Made by a program: the position numbers and the translations under genes
Assembly: GCA_002408085.1 (NCBI GenBank)
Contig: DHQL01000009.1
Coordinates: 248,001 to 312,000, forward strand
Direction of reading: 5' to 3'
DNA length: 64,000 nt
Source of the DNA: Spirochaeta sp. UBA5339
GTDB lineage: Bacteria > Spirochaetota > Spirochaetia > DSM-2461
Part shown: positions 1 through 8,103 of the stretch, piece after piece
Position numbering within the stretch: the stretch's first letter is position 1
Layout of the letters: each line of letters opens with the position of its first letter
Notes under the pieces: model-generated
Seen by the model: only the letters and a program-made list of their open reading frames with translations
Told to the model about the DNA's origin: nothing
The model's database searches: none

Positions 1-1
1 C

Positions 2-475
2 CGCTCTCAGCTGGTCTTCAGCTGGGAGTCCCTGGATGCATCCCGCTCGGCCCGTGAGTCTCTTGTGCGGAAGATCGCCGCCCTTAAGGCCGAGGGAAAA
101 GCCGGACGCCTTAAGGATCTCTCCGAGGCGGCTCAGGCTGTGCTGAAGGACTTCCGTGACCATATGGCCGCAGACCTCAACACACCCCGTGCTCTGGCGG
201 ACCTCTGGAGTCTTCTGAAGAACAGGGATATTTCAGCCTCCGATAAACTCACCCTGATTATGGATATGGACCGGATCCTCGGACTTAAGCTGGACGAGAG
301 TCCCGCCGAAGAAGAAGAGAGCCTTGACGGTGAGATCGAAGCCCTGATCGCAGAGCGTCAGGAAGCCCGGAAAAACAAGGACTTTGCACGGTCCGATGAG
401 ATCCGTGATCAGCTCCTTGAGATGGGAATTCAGATCATTGACTCCCCCGATGGACCCAAATGGAAAAAAAATTGA
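2..475 (+). CDS. cysS: Cysteinyl-tRNA synthetase, C-terminal part (5' end outside window)
   Basis: The reading frame is open from the window edge, so only the last 157 codons are present. The first residues (RSQLVFSWESL) match the start of the C-terminal helical domain of CysRS, which follows the Rossmann catalytic domain and helps bind tRNA(Cys). The rest is helical and charged, ending in the typical tail with IRDQLLEMGIQIIDSPDGPKW. The HIGH and KMSKS motifs lie upstream of the window and cannot be checked. A GTG at 65 is an internal codon, not a start. The gene lies 57 bp upstream of the ECF sigma factor gene on the same strand and could be co-transcribed with it. Confidence 0.9.
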   Translation, partial: RSQLVFSWESLDASRSARESLVRKIAALKAEGKAGRLKDLSEAAQAVLKDFRDHMAADLNTPRALADLWSLLKNRDISASDKLTLIMDMDRILGLKLDESPAEEEESLDGEIEALIAERQEARKNKDFARSDEIRDQLLEMGIQIIDSPDGPKWKKN

Positions 476-532
476 TATTTCATGTAACAGCACCGGGAAT
501 CTCATGTTTTAATGTTGAGAGGGTAGAACCGG

Positions 533-1045
533 GTGTCTAAAGATTTCGAACTTGCATACAAAGAGTTTTACCCCGTCCTGATACGTGTTGCCTACAGAAT
601 TACCGGGAGCATGGAGGTCAGTGAAGACCTCTGCCAGGAGGCCTTTGTCCGCTATTACGAGCGGATAGATAAGATTCCCGCCGGGGATCAGGCCAAATAC
701 TGGATGATCCGTGTAGTTAAGAACCTGGCCTATAACCATGAGAAGCGGAAGGGCCGGGAGAGAAACGCCTATCAGAAGCACTATCATGAGCCCAAGCCCG
801 AGATTGTCAACGACGGCGAGAAGGGGCTTATGGAGGACGAGTCGAAAAAACTCGTTCAGGAAGCATTAATGAAGTTGCCTTATAAGATGAGAGTTGTTTT
901 ATCTTTGAAGGAGTATGCAAATCTCAACTATAAGCAGATAGGGGAGATCCTCAAGATCTCTGAAGGTAATGTAAAAATACGGGTTTTCCGTGCAAGACAG
1001 AAACTGAGTGAAATACTTGATAAGGGAGATGTCTATGTGCCCTGA
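533..1045 (+). CDS. ECF-family RNA polymerase sigma factor
   Basis: The 170-residue protein has a sigma region 2 (about residues 5-75, with LCQEAFVRYY and YWMIRVVKNLAYN) and a region 4 helix-turn-helix (about 115-165, LPYKMRVVLSLKEY then IGEILKISEGNVKIRVFRAR). Region 3 is missing, which is the layout of extracytoplasmic-function sigma factors that redirect RNA polymerase to envelope stress genes. The start is GTG with a modest GAGAGGG upstream. The 3' end overlaps the anti-sigma gene, so the pair is translationally coupled. The regulon is unknown; the exported proteins downstream are likely part of the same unit. Confidence 0.92.
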   Translation: MSKDFELAYKEFYPVLIRVAYRITGSMEVSEDLCQEAFVRYYERIDKIPAGDQAKYWMIRVVKNLAYNHEKRKGRERNAYQKHYHEPKPEIVNDGEKGLMEDESKKLVQEALMKLPYKMRVVLSLKEYANLNYKQIGEILKISEGNVKIRVFRARQKLSEILDKGDVYVP

Positions 1046-1607
1046 CAGCAAACTGTTGTCCGCTTTCTATGACGGCGAAGTCGCCAGTCCCTGGAAAGAA
1101 AAAATTGAAGATCATCTGAAAGAGTGTTCTGAGTGCCGCTCTGTGGTTGAGGGATACTCTGAACAGTCGAAGCTTCTGCAGGCTGCGGATATGCCGGAAG
1201 TTTCCGGTTCCTATGGCGAGCTGCAGATGCTGATTCGTCACAGGAGCAATGTCAGTGCTCCCTCACAGGAGAGATCTCTCTTCAGAACTCCCTTTATACC
1301 CATGGCCGCGGCAGCCGCGGCGGTTCTCGCTTTCTTCCTTGGCTTTGCCACTGCCGGAACCAACGGTCCTTCTGCGACCTATGCAGATATCCCCCTTGCC
1401 CTGAGCGAGGGCTGGTCCGTACCTCCCGGAGACCTTCAGATGTCCGGGAGTGATGTGGAAGCTATGCTCAGTCTGATTGAGCAGAACGGGGGATCATCCC
1501 TCTTCAATCAGGAGGTCAGCATGGATCTTCCGGTCAATGTTAACCTCGTCCATGTGGGCGAGTCGGAACTACTCCGTAATGCCGCCTTCGGGGGTTCCTC
1601 CCGCTGA
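1035..1607 (+). CDS. Zinc-binding (ZAS) anti-sigma factor, membrane-anchored
   Basis: The N-terminal 45 residues carry the ZAS pattern: Cys2, then His27-x3-Cys31-x2-Cys34 (DHLKECSEC), which in this family binds zinc and holds the cognate ECF sigma factor inactive. One transmembrane helix follows at about residues 86-108 (MAAAAAAVLAFFLGFATAG), then a periplasmic tail of about 80 residues. I chose ATG 1035 because AAGGGAG at 1022-1028 lies 6 nt before it; the earlier ATG at 1029 is too close to that site. It overlaps the sigma gene by 11 nt and the next gene by one base. Release by proteolysis or by redox/zinc loss are both possible; the sequence does not decide. Confidence 0.88.
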   Translation: MCPDSKLLSAFYDGEVASPWKEKIEDHLKECSECRSVVEGYSEQSKLLQAADMPEVSGSYGELQMLIRHRSNVSAPSQERSLFRTPFIPMAAAAAAVLAFFLGFATAGTNGPSATYADIPLALSEGWSVPPGDLQMSGSDVEAMLSLIEQNGGSSLFNQEVSMDLPVNVNLVHVGESELLRNAAFGGSSR

Positions 1608-2149
1608 TGAAAAAAACTCTGTTCTTTGGACTCCTGCTGTTCACAATCGGATACGGAATTATGGCCCAGGATGGTCAGGCCGAAGGGCCCGAGAGGCAGA
1701 ATCAGATGAATTTGGAACAGCTTCTGAAGGATGCTCTGACTATCCATATTCAGGCAAGATTGTTTCATGATGTTCAGAATGTGGTCTGGCAGTCGGATGT
1801 TGAAAAGCTCACCATTCCGGGCCGGTCCGTTACCATCAATATGCAGAACGAGCAGGCTAAGCTTTCCATGCACTTTACCCCCTATCGGAAGACCCAGGGA
1901 GGTCTTATTCTTGTGGCCCAGAGTGAAATCTGGCTCAGGGTTCCCGCCGAGGGTGACCAAAAGGAAAATTTACGGTATTTTACCAGTATGAGGAGTATTC
2001 CTCTGGATTATAACGAGATCATCTACTTTTACCCTCTGGGTAAGCTTGAAGATATGGATAATCCTGATCAAATTCACATAGAAATGGCCCTGGATATCAG
2101 ACCCTATGCCGAGAGTGCATCAGCTGCCTCTGCGGACGGACAGAACTGA
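1607..2149 (+). CDS. Exported protein of unknown function, in sigma/anti-sigma operon
   Basis: I do not recognise the family. The 180-residue protein starts with a signal peptide (MKKTLFFGLLLFTIGYGIMA, cleavage near residue 20) and has no later hydrophobic segment, so it is probably periplasmic. The body looks mostly beta (KLTIPGRSVTINMQ, GGLILVAQSEIWLRVP). The ATG overlaps the anti-sigma stop (TGATG), a sign of tight coupling. A role in sensing or in the stress response controlled by the upstream ECF sigma factor is an inference from position only. Confidence 0.7.
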   Translation: MKKTLFFGLLLFTIGYGIMAQDGQAEGPERQNQMNLEQLLKDALTIHIQARLFHDVQNVVWQSDVEKLTIPGRSVTINMQNEQAKLSMHFTPYRKTQGGLILVAQSEIWLRVPAEGDQKENLRYFTSMRSIPLDYNEIIYFYPLGKLEDMDNPDQIHIEMALDIRPYAESASAASADGQN

Positions 2150-2175
2150 GGGGTCCATCCTGTTAAGGTAAGTCC

Positions 2176-3771
2176 ATGAAAAAAAATATTGTTCTCTTTC
2201 ATATTATTCCCGGCGCCCTTTTTGCTGTACTTATTCTTCTGTTTTCAATCAGTCTCACAATCTCCAGAACAAGACCTGTTATAGAAAGTCTTGAACCCAC
2301 AAGGGTCAGTCCCGGGGATCTGATGATTATAAACGGCCGTAATTTCGGCGTAACCCGTTCAAAGGGTCGGGTCTATCTGGATAATTTTCCCCTTACCGCC
2401 CAGTTTGTAGAGTCATGGAATGATGAGCAGATCAAGCTGCGGGTTCCCCCTGTGAAGAGTTCCGGCCTGGTCTCCGTTGAAACAGGTGGTGGAAGAAGCG
2501 AGGGCTCCCTCTTTGTTCTCTCAGACAGAGTGCCGGCTCTTGCGTCCGGTGCCTTTCTGCCTGGTAAACCATTCCTTTCGGAGATCAACAGCAGCAGTTT
2601 CAAACCGGGAGACCTGATTGTCCTGAAAGGGGACAAGATGGGAATGCGCAAGAAAAGCAGCCGTATTCTGGTCAGTATTTCAGGGGAAACTCCCGAGGGG
2701 CTCCTTGATTCCCCTGATGAGAGCCACTTTCTCACCGTTCCCTATGAGTATATCTACTCCTGGCAGAACGACGGAGTCTCCTTCTTCCTCCCTCAGGGGG
2801 CCAGAAGCGGCCCTGTTTATCTCCACACTCCCTCGGGCTACAGCAATCCCGTCAGTATAGAAGTGATTCAGCCTGAAGGTCTGGAGCTTGGCGATCCGAG
2901 AACTCTTCAGATTCGTCAGGATATCAATATCTCACATCTTGCCGCCCTTCCGGGCAGCGCTCTGGCACTGAATATTCCCCGTCCTGTAAACAGAAACGGT
3001 CAGAGCCTGAGTACCGAAGCCGAAAAGAATCCCTTTTTTCTGGGTGATCTGAAAAGCGGCGAAAAGGTGAACCTCAGCTATGACTATGATCTTGAAACCC
3101 GTTCCGTGAGCTACTCCCTGAACAGGGCTTCCATACCCCGGGAGTACAGAAACAGGAATATTCTCGAAAAGTGGACCGCAGACAGCGACGGAATTCCCGC
3201 CTCGGACTTCAGAAGAACTGCTCTGGCGGTTATAAATAGAGAAACCCATCCCTATACAATCGCCTCCCTTCTCTATGACTATGTGCTGTGGCGCCTCTCC
3301 CCTGATCTGGAAGATCCGGAGACAGACCCCTCTCTCTGGTTGACCACCCGCAGAGCTGATTCCCTGGGTTACGCCTCTCTCTTTACGGCCCTATGCCGTT
3401 CCGTCGATGTTCCCACACGTGTTGTTTCGGGAGTATGGACAGACAGGAGGGGAAGCACCGCAGTGACCCACCACTGGGCGGAGGTCTTTCTTCCCGAGGT
3501 AGGCTGGTTTCCTGTGGATACAGCCGCAGGGGACGGTCTTCTTGACTATCTATTGGATGAAGATGACGAGTCTCCCGGCGGATTCGGGACTCTTGATGAC
3601 GGTTATATCTCCTTTTCCAGAGGAGAGATAGAGTATCCAGCCATCATGAATGAGATCAGATCCGGAAGCACTGCCTCCTACAGCCGTCAGAATACCTATG
3701 CAGAATGGCTGGGCAACCTCGAGAGCTGTTCCATAAACTGGAAAGATATTGCTATAATAGCCCAACAGTAA
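2176..3771 (+). CDS. Membrane-anchored TIG/IPT and transglutaminase-like protein, catalytic Cys replaced
   Basis: The 531-residue protein has an N-terminal membrane helix (about 5-28), two TIG/IPT immunoglobulin-like regions (about 35-110 and 125-230, each with a PGD(L)xxI/VLxGxxxG pattern) and a C-terminal transglutaminase-like fold (about 355-500). In that fold the usual G-x-C-x-x-Y-A motif reads ADSLGYASLF, with Ser396 where the nucleophilic Cys should be. The His (His433 in THHWAEVFL) and the Asp (Asp448 in FPVDTA) are kept. It probably lies outside the inner membrane and binds protein or peptide rather than cleaving it. It starts 26 bp after the previous gene, and a hairpin terminator at 3778 closes the operon. 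Confidence 0.82.
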   Translation: MKKNIVLFHIIPGALFAVLILLFSISLTISRTRPVIESLEPTRVSPGDLMIINGRNFGVTRSKGRVYLDNFPLTAQFVESWNDEQIKLRVPPVKSSGLVSVETGGGRSEGSLFVLSDRVPALASGAFLPGKPFLSEINSSSFKPGDLIVLKGDKMGMRKKSSRILVSISGETPEGLLDSPDESHFLTVPYEYIYSWQNDGVSFFLPQGARSGPVYLHTPSGYSNPVSIEVIQPEGLELGDPRTLQIRQDINISHLAALPGSALALNIPRPVNRNGQSLSTEAEKNPFFLGDLKSGEKVNLSYDYDLETRSVSYSLNRASIPREYRNRNILEKWTADSDGIPASDFRRTALAVINRETHPYTIASLLYDYVLWRLSPDLEDPETDPSLWLTTRRADSLGYASLFTALCRSVDVPTRVVSGVWTDRRGSTAVTHHWAEVFLPEVGWFPVDTAAGDGLLDYLLDEDDESPGGFGTLDDGYISFSRGEIEYPAIMNEIRSGSTASYSRQNTYAEWLGNLESCSINWKDIAIIAQQ

Positions 3772-3777
3772 ATTAAC

Positions 3778-3810
3778 AGAGACGGTTAGCAGTAACCGTT
3801 CTCTTATATT
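3778..3810 (+). terminator. Terminator hairpin after the sigma-factor operon
   Basis: ACGGTTA (3782-3788) pairs with TAACCGT (3793-3799) around a GCAG loop. The stem is extended by AGAG (3778-3781) with CTCT (3801-3804) across one bulged T. A T/A-rich tract follows. It starts 6 bp after the transglutaminase-like stop codon. The tail is not a clean U-run, so efficiency is uncertain. Confidence 0.6.
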
Positions 3811-3871
3811 TTATATTATTCCGGCACCCTTGAGTCTCATCGGGGCCGGCGTCACACAAGGAGAAGGGTGG

Positions 3872-5158
3872 ATGACTGAATTGCAGAGTTTTGATCCGGA
3901 ACTGTTTGCGGCCATGGGACGTGAGCTGAACAGACAGAAAGGGAATCTGGAACTGATTGCTTCGGAGAACATTGTTTCGAAGGCGGTACTTGAGGCGGCG
4001 GGGTCCGTATTAACCAACAAGTATGCCGAAGGGTATTCGGGCAAGAGATACTACGGAGGATGTGAATTCGTAGATGAGGCCGAAGATCTGGCAATCGCCA
4101 GAGCAAAGGAAATTTTCGGCTGTGAATATGCCAATGTTCAGCCCCATTCCGGCTCCCAGGCCAATATGGGTGTTTATCTCTCAGTATGCAAGCCCGGAGA
4201 TACTGTACTGGGTATGAATCTGGCCCATGGAGGTCATCTGACACACGGTTCTCCCGTAAACTTTTCCGGACAACTCTACAATATTGTAAGTTATGGTGTA
4301 GATAAGGAATCCGAGACCATCGATTATGACGAGCTTCTGAAGACAGCCAAAGAGTGCAAACCCAAAATGATTATTGCCGGAGCCTCCGCCTACCCAAGGA
4401 CTCTGGATTTTGACAAATTCCGTGCCATTGCCGATGAGGTCGGAGCCTATCTTATGACCGATATGGCTCACATTGCCGGTCTGGTTGCCGCAGGCTGTCA
4501 TCCCTCACCCATACAGGCGTCACACTTTACAACCACCACCACTCACAAGACCCTCCGCGGACCCCGGGGCGGTATGATCCTTATGGGTAAAGACGGTGAA
4601 AATGATATGGGTGTTATTGCTCCCAAGTCCGGAAGAGTTAAAAACTGGTCCGAGCTTGTAAACGGTGCAATCTTCCCCGGATGTCAGGGTGGTCCCCTGA
4701 TGCATATCATTGCTGCAAAAGCAGTTGCCTTCAAGGAGGCCCTGCAGCCCGACTTTAAATCCTACCAGGAGCAGGTTGTTAAAAACGCCGCAGCCCTGGC
4801 TTCTGCACTGGAAGAGGGCGGAGTAAGAATCGTTTCCGGCGGTACCGACAACCATTTGATGCTTGTGGATCTGACTCCCCTGGATGTTACAGGAAAGGAT
4901 GCCGAAGCCTGGCTGGACATGGCCCATATTACGGTCAACAAGAACGCCATACCCTTCGATCAGAAGAGTCCCTTTGTCACTTCCGGTGTCAGAATCGGGT
5001 CTCCCGCCATTACCTCCAGAGGCATGAAGGAAGGCGAAATGGCCAAGGTCGCCGAGTATGTCTGCGCCATCCTGAAAAGCGGCGGAGATAAAAATAAAAT
5101 TGACGAAATTGGTAAAAAGGTTCAATCTTTATGTGAGGATTTTCCGATATATAACTGA
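3872..5158 (+). CDS. glyA: Serine hydroxymethyltransferase
   Basis: This PLP enzyme interconverts serine plus tetrahydrofolate with glycine plus 5,10-methylene-THF, the main source of one-carbon units. The 428-residue length is normal. Diagnostic segments are ELIASENIVSKAVLEAAGS near the N-terminus, YSGKRYYGGCEFVDEAE, and the PLP-lysine site TTTTHKTLRGPRGG. I chose ATG 3872 because AAGGAG at 3858-3863 sits 8 nt before it and the protein then begins as in the family; the open frame extends upstream to 3830. The roughly 100-bp leader holds an imperfect GC-rich hairpin (CCGGC..CCC with GGGGCCGG) but no riboswitch that I recognise. A large terminator follows at 5165. Confidence 0.97.
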   Translation: MTELQSFDPELFAAMGRELNRQKGNLELIASENIVSKAVLEAAGSVLTNKYAEGYSGKRYYGGCEFVDEAEDLAIARAKEIFGCEYANVQPHSGSQANMGVYLSVCKPGDTVLGMNLAHGGHLTHGSPVNFSGQLYNIVSYGVDKESETIDYDELLKTAKECKPKMIIAGASAYPRTLDFDKFRAIADEVGAYLMTDMAHIAGLVAAGCHPSPIQASHFTTTTTHKTLRGPRGGMILMGKDGENDMGVIAPKSGRVKNWSELVNGAIFPGCQGGPLMHIIAAKAVAFKEALQPDFKSYQEQVVKNAAALASALEEGGVRIVSGGTDNHLMLVDLTPLDVTGKDAEAWLDMAHITVNKNAIPFDQKSPFVTSGVRIGSPAITSRGMKEGEMAKVAEYVCAILKSGGDKNKIDEIGKKVQSLCEDFPIYN

Positions 5159-5164
5159 ATATCC

Positions 5165-5222
5165 CTATAAGTTTTCTATTTCGGCGGGATGCATTTCCGC
5201 TGGAATAGGCTTATAGTTTTTT
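5165..5222 (+). terminator. Long two-part terminator hairpin after glyA
   Basis: The outer stem CTATAAG (5165-5171) pairs with CTTATAG (5210-5216). The inner stem TATTTCGGCGG (5177-5187) pairs with CCGCTGGAATA (5197-5207) if two G-U pairs are allowed. TTTTTT follows directly at 5217-5222. This is a strong intrinsic terminator ending only 14 nt before the next start codon. It therefore also acts as the leader of the cNMP-binding protein gene if transcription reads through. Confidence 0.75.
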
Positions 5223-5236
5223 GTATGGGAGTCGGG

Positions 5237-6475
5237 ATGAATAATCCACTGCAGTTGGGCCTTGTCAGTTTCAAGAAAGGCGCATACATCACAGTTGAAG
5301 GGAAACAGGCCGCTCAGTTCTACATAATCCGCAGTGGAAATGTTCACTGCGGTAAGGAATTCGAGATTGAGGAAGAGTCGGGAGGCGAAGTTCTTAAGCC
5401 CGGCGATTTTTTCGGTGTCGTCTCAACGATGGCTGCCCATAACCACCTTGAAACAGCGAGGGCTCTGACGGATGTGACCCTTATTTCGGTCAGGAAGGAC
5501 CAGTACTCCCTTCTGATCGAACGGAACACTCCCGTTGCCATGAAGATCATTAATGTGTTCTCCCGGAAGGTGAGGATGCTTGATGATGCCCTTACCCGGA
5601 TGACTTTCAAGTCCACTGCGGAGATTGAGCCTCCCCACCTCTATCAGGTCGCCGAATACTATATTAAACAGAACCAGTACAATCAGGCCTTCTACTCCTA
5701 CTACCAGTACATCAAACACTGTCCCCAGGGGGATCATGTGAGAGATGCAAAGGTCAAGATGGAGAAGATTAAACCCTATGCAACCGTGGCCTATCTGGAT
5801 GTTGAGAAGTCAAGCGAGTTTATCAGGCAGTATCCCAAGGATACGATGGTCTTCAGTGAAGGGGAGTTTGGTCCCGAGCTCTATATCATTCAGAAGGGGA
5901 GCATCAGAATCACCAAGATTGTGGACAACAACGAGGTTATGCTGGCCCTTCTCAAGGCGGGAGACATCTTCGGAGAGATGGCCCTTCTGGAGAACAAACC
6001 CCGCTCCGCCTCCGCCATAGCCCATGAGGGCAGTGTGCTGATGGCCGTAAACAGAAGCAACTTTAAGAGCATGGTTGTGGAGCAGCCCATGATTATCTCA
6101 CGGCTGACGGTTCTACTGGCCGAACGGATCTGGTCCATCTACAAACAGCTTGAAAATACGATGATAGGCGATCCCACGGGACGGATGTACGACTCCCTTT
6201 TGCTGGAGCTTGAGAAGAACCGGATCGATCCCGATGCCAAACGTTCCTATACCTATCCCTACGGTCCAAAAGAACTGATCAATATTGTGGGCCTCTCCAA
6301 GGAGGCCGGCGCCATGGCCCTCCGGAAGCTGATGGACAACAAGAAGTTCAAGATTGTGGACAACAAATTCTTTATCGACGACCTCCGTGAGATCAAAAAG
6401 AACGCCGAATACTTCAAAACCATGGAGAAGGTGAACCGTTCCCGCAAGGCCGGCAGTCTTAAACACGAATATTAA
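5237..6475 (+). CDS. Double cyclic-nucleotide-binding (Crp-like) protein with C-terminal winged-helix-like region
   Basis: The 412-residue protein contains two cNMP-binding barrels: residues about 1-105 (YIIRSGNVHC, LKPGDFFGVVS) and about 205-315 (MVFSEGEFGPELYIIQKGSIRI, LLKAGDIFGEMALLENKPRSASA). The second keeps the phosphate-binding FGEMALL..PRSA cassette; the first is degenerate. A helical linker joins them. The last 90 residues (ELINIVGLSKEAGAMALRKLMDNKKFKIVDNKFFIDD) resemble a winged helix-turn-helix, so a DNA-binding regulator is likely. I chose ATG 5237 because GGGAG precedes it and the earlier ATG at 5189 lies in the loop of the upstream terminator. The ligand (cAMP, c-di-GMP or other) cannot be told from sequence. 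Confidence 0.85.
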   Translation: MNNPLQLGLVSFKKGAYITVEGKQAAQFYIIRSGNVHCGKEFEIEEESGGEVLKPGDFFGVVSTMAAHNHLETARALTDVTLISVRKDQYSLLIERNTPVAMKIINVFSRKVRMLDDALTRMTFKSTAEIEPPHLYQVAEYYIKQNQYNQAFYSYYQYIKHCPQGDHVRDAKVKMEKIKPYATVAYLDVEKSSEFIRQYPKDTMVFSEGEFGPELYIIQKGSIRITKIVDNNEVMLALLKAGDIFGEMALLENKPRSASAIAHEGSVLMAVNRSNFKSMVVEQPMIISRLTVLLAERIWSIYKQLENTMIGDPTGRMYDSLLLELEKNRIDPDAKRSYTYPYGPKELINIVGLSKEAGAMALRKLMDNKKFKIVDNKFFIDDLREIKKNAEYFKTMEKVNRSRKAGSLKHEY

Positions 6476-6521
6476 TCCCTTTAAATTCTAATTACAATCT
6501 TATTTAAACCTGGAGGCAGAA

Positions 6522-6740
6522 TTGGTTCTTGTATTTGTATTCTTTATTGTTGTTTTGGGTGGTGGCAGCGTTCTTTTGCTGACTCAACTGAGAAAAGCCT
6601 GGAAAAAAGCAGATGTTGATCAACGTATGGATGATATCCAAAATCATGAAGAAATGTATGAAAAAATCAGTAATGAGGATGTCTCGGACATTAAAAGACA
6701 GAAAAAAGTAATTGATGACTTTCTTGATAAAACAAAATAA
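6522..6740 (+). CDS. Small single-pass membrane protein upstream of the SPFH gene
   Basis: The 72-residue protein begins at TTG 6522, with GGAGG at 6512-6516. Residues 1-22 form one hydrophobic helix (VLVFVFFIVVLGGGSVLLLT), followed by a charged cytoplasmic tail rich in Asp, Glu and Lys. It lies 11 bp before the SPFH gene and has a similarly low G+C in this stretch (20 of 60 bases in 6601-6660). I do not recognise a family. A partner or accessory subunit of the SPFH assembly is the simplest reading from position. Confidence 0.65.
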   Translation: MVLVFVFFIVVLGGGSVLLLTQLRKAWKKADVDQRMDDIQNHEEMYEKISNEDVSDIKRQKKVIDDFLDKTK

Positions 6741-6751
6741 AGGAGTACTTC

Positions 6752-8011
6752 ATGACAGAGGAAGTATCTAAAGCGGCTGGGAATATGACTCCCAGGAAAA
6801 TTGGTATAATAGTGGCTGGTATAATTGGATTCATACTATTGGTTCTTGCCAGTTCAAGTATCTTTACCAGTGTTTCTGCAGGTGAAATACATGTAAAGCA
6901 GGCTGCGATTTCGGGAGACCTCTCGGTGAGATCGGATCCGGGGCTCTATTTTCAGTGGTTTGGTCAGATAACAAAATATGAAATATCTACGGAAACCTAC
7001 CTTTCAAATGATGTTCTGGATGGCGGACGGGGAGCGGAAACCGATTCTACTCTTGTAAGATTCGGCGACGGTGGTACTGCTGACATCGGTTCTGTTACGA
7101 AATGGCGTCTGCCGGTAGATAAGGATGCAATGCTGAAGATCCATCGGGATTTCAGATCATTTTCTTCCCTTCGGTCACAGGTGAGACAGTGGATTATTGA
7201 AGTCGAAAAGCAGACGGCTTCATCTTTCAAGGCTGAAGACACCTATTCGACAAGGAGGGGAGAGTTTTCACAGCTTATTTCAGAGCAGATTATCAATGGT
7301 CTGTATGCTACGGAAACCGTTGCAGTTGAAGAGCCTTCCGGCGATTATGATGATGACGGTAACCCGATGTTTGTAAAGACAATGAAGACCGAGATCAAAA
7401 GAGATGACCTGGGAAATCCACTTGTCGTGAAGCAGGGTATCTTTCAGGAGTATGGTATCACTCTTGTAAACCACACTCTGAAAGATATTAATTTCGATGA
7501 GACAATTGATAAGCTGATAGCACAGAAGAAGGAAGCGGAACAGCAAAGGGCTGTGGCCAGGGCGAATGCTGAAAGAGCTCGTCAGGATGCAATTACTGCA
7601 GAGGAGCAGGGTAAGGCAAGAATTGCCCAAGCCCGAGCCGACGAAGAAGTTAAAAAGATTACGGCAGTAACCCAGGCGGAAAAGGACAAGGAAGTTGCCG
7701 TCCTTGATGCAGAAAAAGAGCTTCAGGTTGCTGAACTGGGCAGACAGCGGGCAGAGGAGGAGGCGGCAGCCCTTCTGGCCAAGGAGAGAGCTCAAGCAGA
7801 GGCGAACCGGCTAAAAGTTCAAGCTGGTTTGACTCCTCAGGAGAGAGCTAATGTAGAGAAGGATATCGCCATTGGAGTGGCTCAACAACTTTCAAATACG
7901 AAATTTCCGATGATTATGAATTTCGGTACCGATACGGGGGTTACCAATCCATTGGAAGCTGTGGGCTATAACCAGATGCTTGATCTTGTGAGAACGATGT
8001 CGGAACAGTAA
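6752..8011 (+). CDS. SPFH/Band 7 (prohibitin-like) membrane protein
   Basis: The 419-residue protein has an N-terminal transmembrane helix at about 15-42 (IGIIVAGIIGFILLVLASSS), an SPFH domain at about 43-260, and a long Ala/Glu/Arg-rich coiled coil at about 260-355 (repeats such as QAEKDKEVAVLDAEKEL). The C-terminal segment is LTPQERANVEKDIAIGVAQQL. SPFH proteins form large rings or cages that organise membranes and regulate proteases such as FtsH. It has no FtsH/HflC partner here; its only neighbour is the 72-residue membrane protein. AGGAG precedes the ATG. A perfect palindrome at 8029 terminates it. Confidence 0.85.
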   Translation: MTEEVSKAAGNMTPRKIGIIVAGIIGFILLVLASSSIFTSVSAGEIHVKQAAISGDLSVRSDPGLYFQWFGQITKYEISTETYLSNDVLDGGRGAETDSTLVRFGDGGTADIGSVTKWRLPVDKDAMLKIHRDFRSFSSLRSQVRQWIIEVEKQTASSFKAEDTYSTRRGEFSQLISEQIINGLYATETVAVEEPSGDYDDDGNPMFVKTMKTEIKRDDLGNPLVVKQGIFQEYGITLVNHTLKDINFDETIDKLIAQKKEAEQQRAVARANAERARQDAITAEEQGKARIAQARADEEVKKITAVTQAEKDKEVAVLDAEKELQVAELGRQRAEEEAAALLAKERAQAEANRLKVQAGLTPQERANVEKDIAIGVAQQLSNTKFPMIMNFGTDTGVTNPLEAVGYNQMLDLVRTMSEQ

Positions 8012-8028
8012 GAGTACTGGTACTTCTG

Positions 8029-8064
8029 ATAAGAAAGGGACTGCCCGGGCAGTCCCTTTCTTAT
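8029..8064. terminator. Perfect 18-bp palindrome, bidirectional terminator
   Basis: The left arm (8029-8046, beginning ATAAGAAAGGGA and ending GCCC) is followed directly by its exact reverse complement (8047-8064, ending TTTCTTAT), with no mismatch and no spacer. It lies between the convergent SPFH and ettA genes. Each arm starts with an A-rich or ends with a T-rich stretch, so it can stop transcription from both sides. Confidence 0.85.
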
Positions 8065-8103
8065 TTTCTGCCACCTGACAAGTAAAACGGTGGTCCTGAG
8101 AAA

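Noticed and set aside
3811..3871. Glycine or tetrahydrofolate riboswitch before glyA
   Set aside because: The leader is about 100 bp at most and I could not place the conserved core of either class; only a weak GC hairpin is seen.
4520..5125. Long open frame antisense to glyA
   Set aside because: It is a shadow of the glyA codons, has no ribosome site and no family-like sequence.
5189..5236. Upstream ATG 5189 as the start of the cNMP-binding protein
   Set aside because: It lies in the loop of the glyA terminator, has no ribosome site, and adds a sequence not expected in the family.
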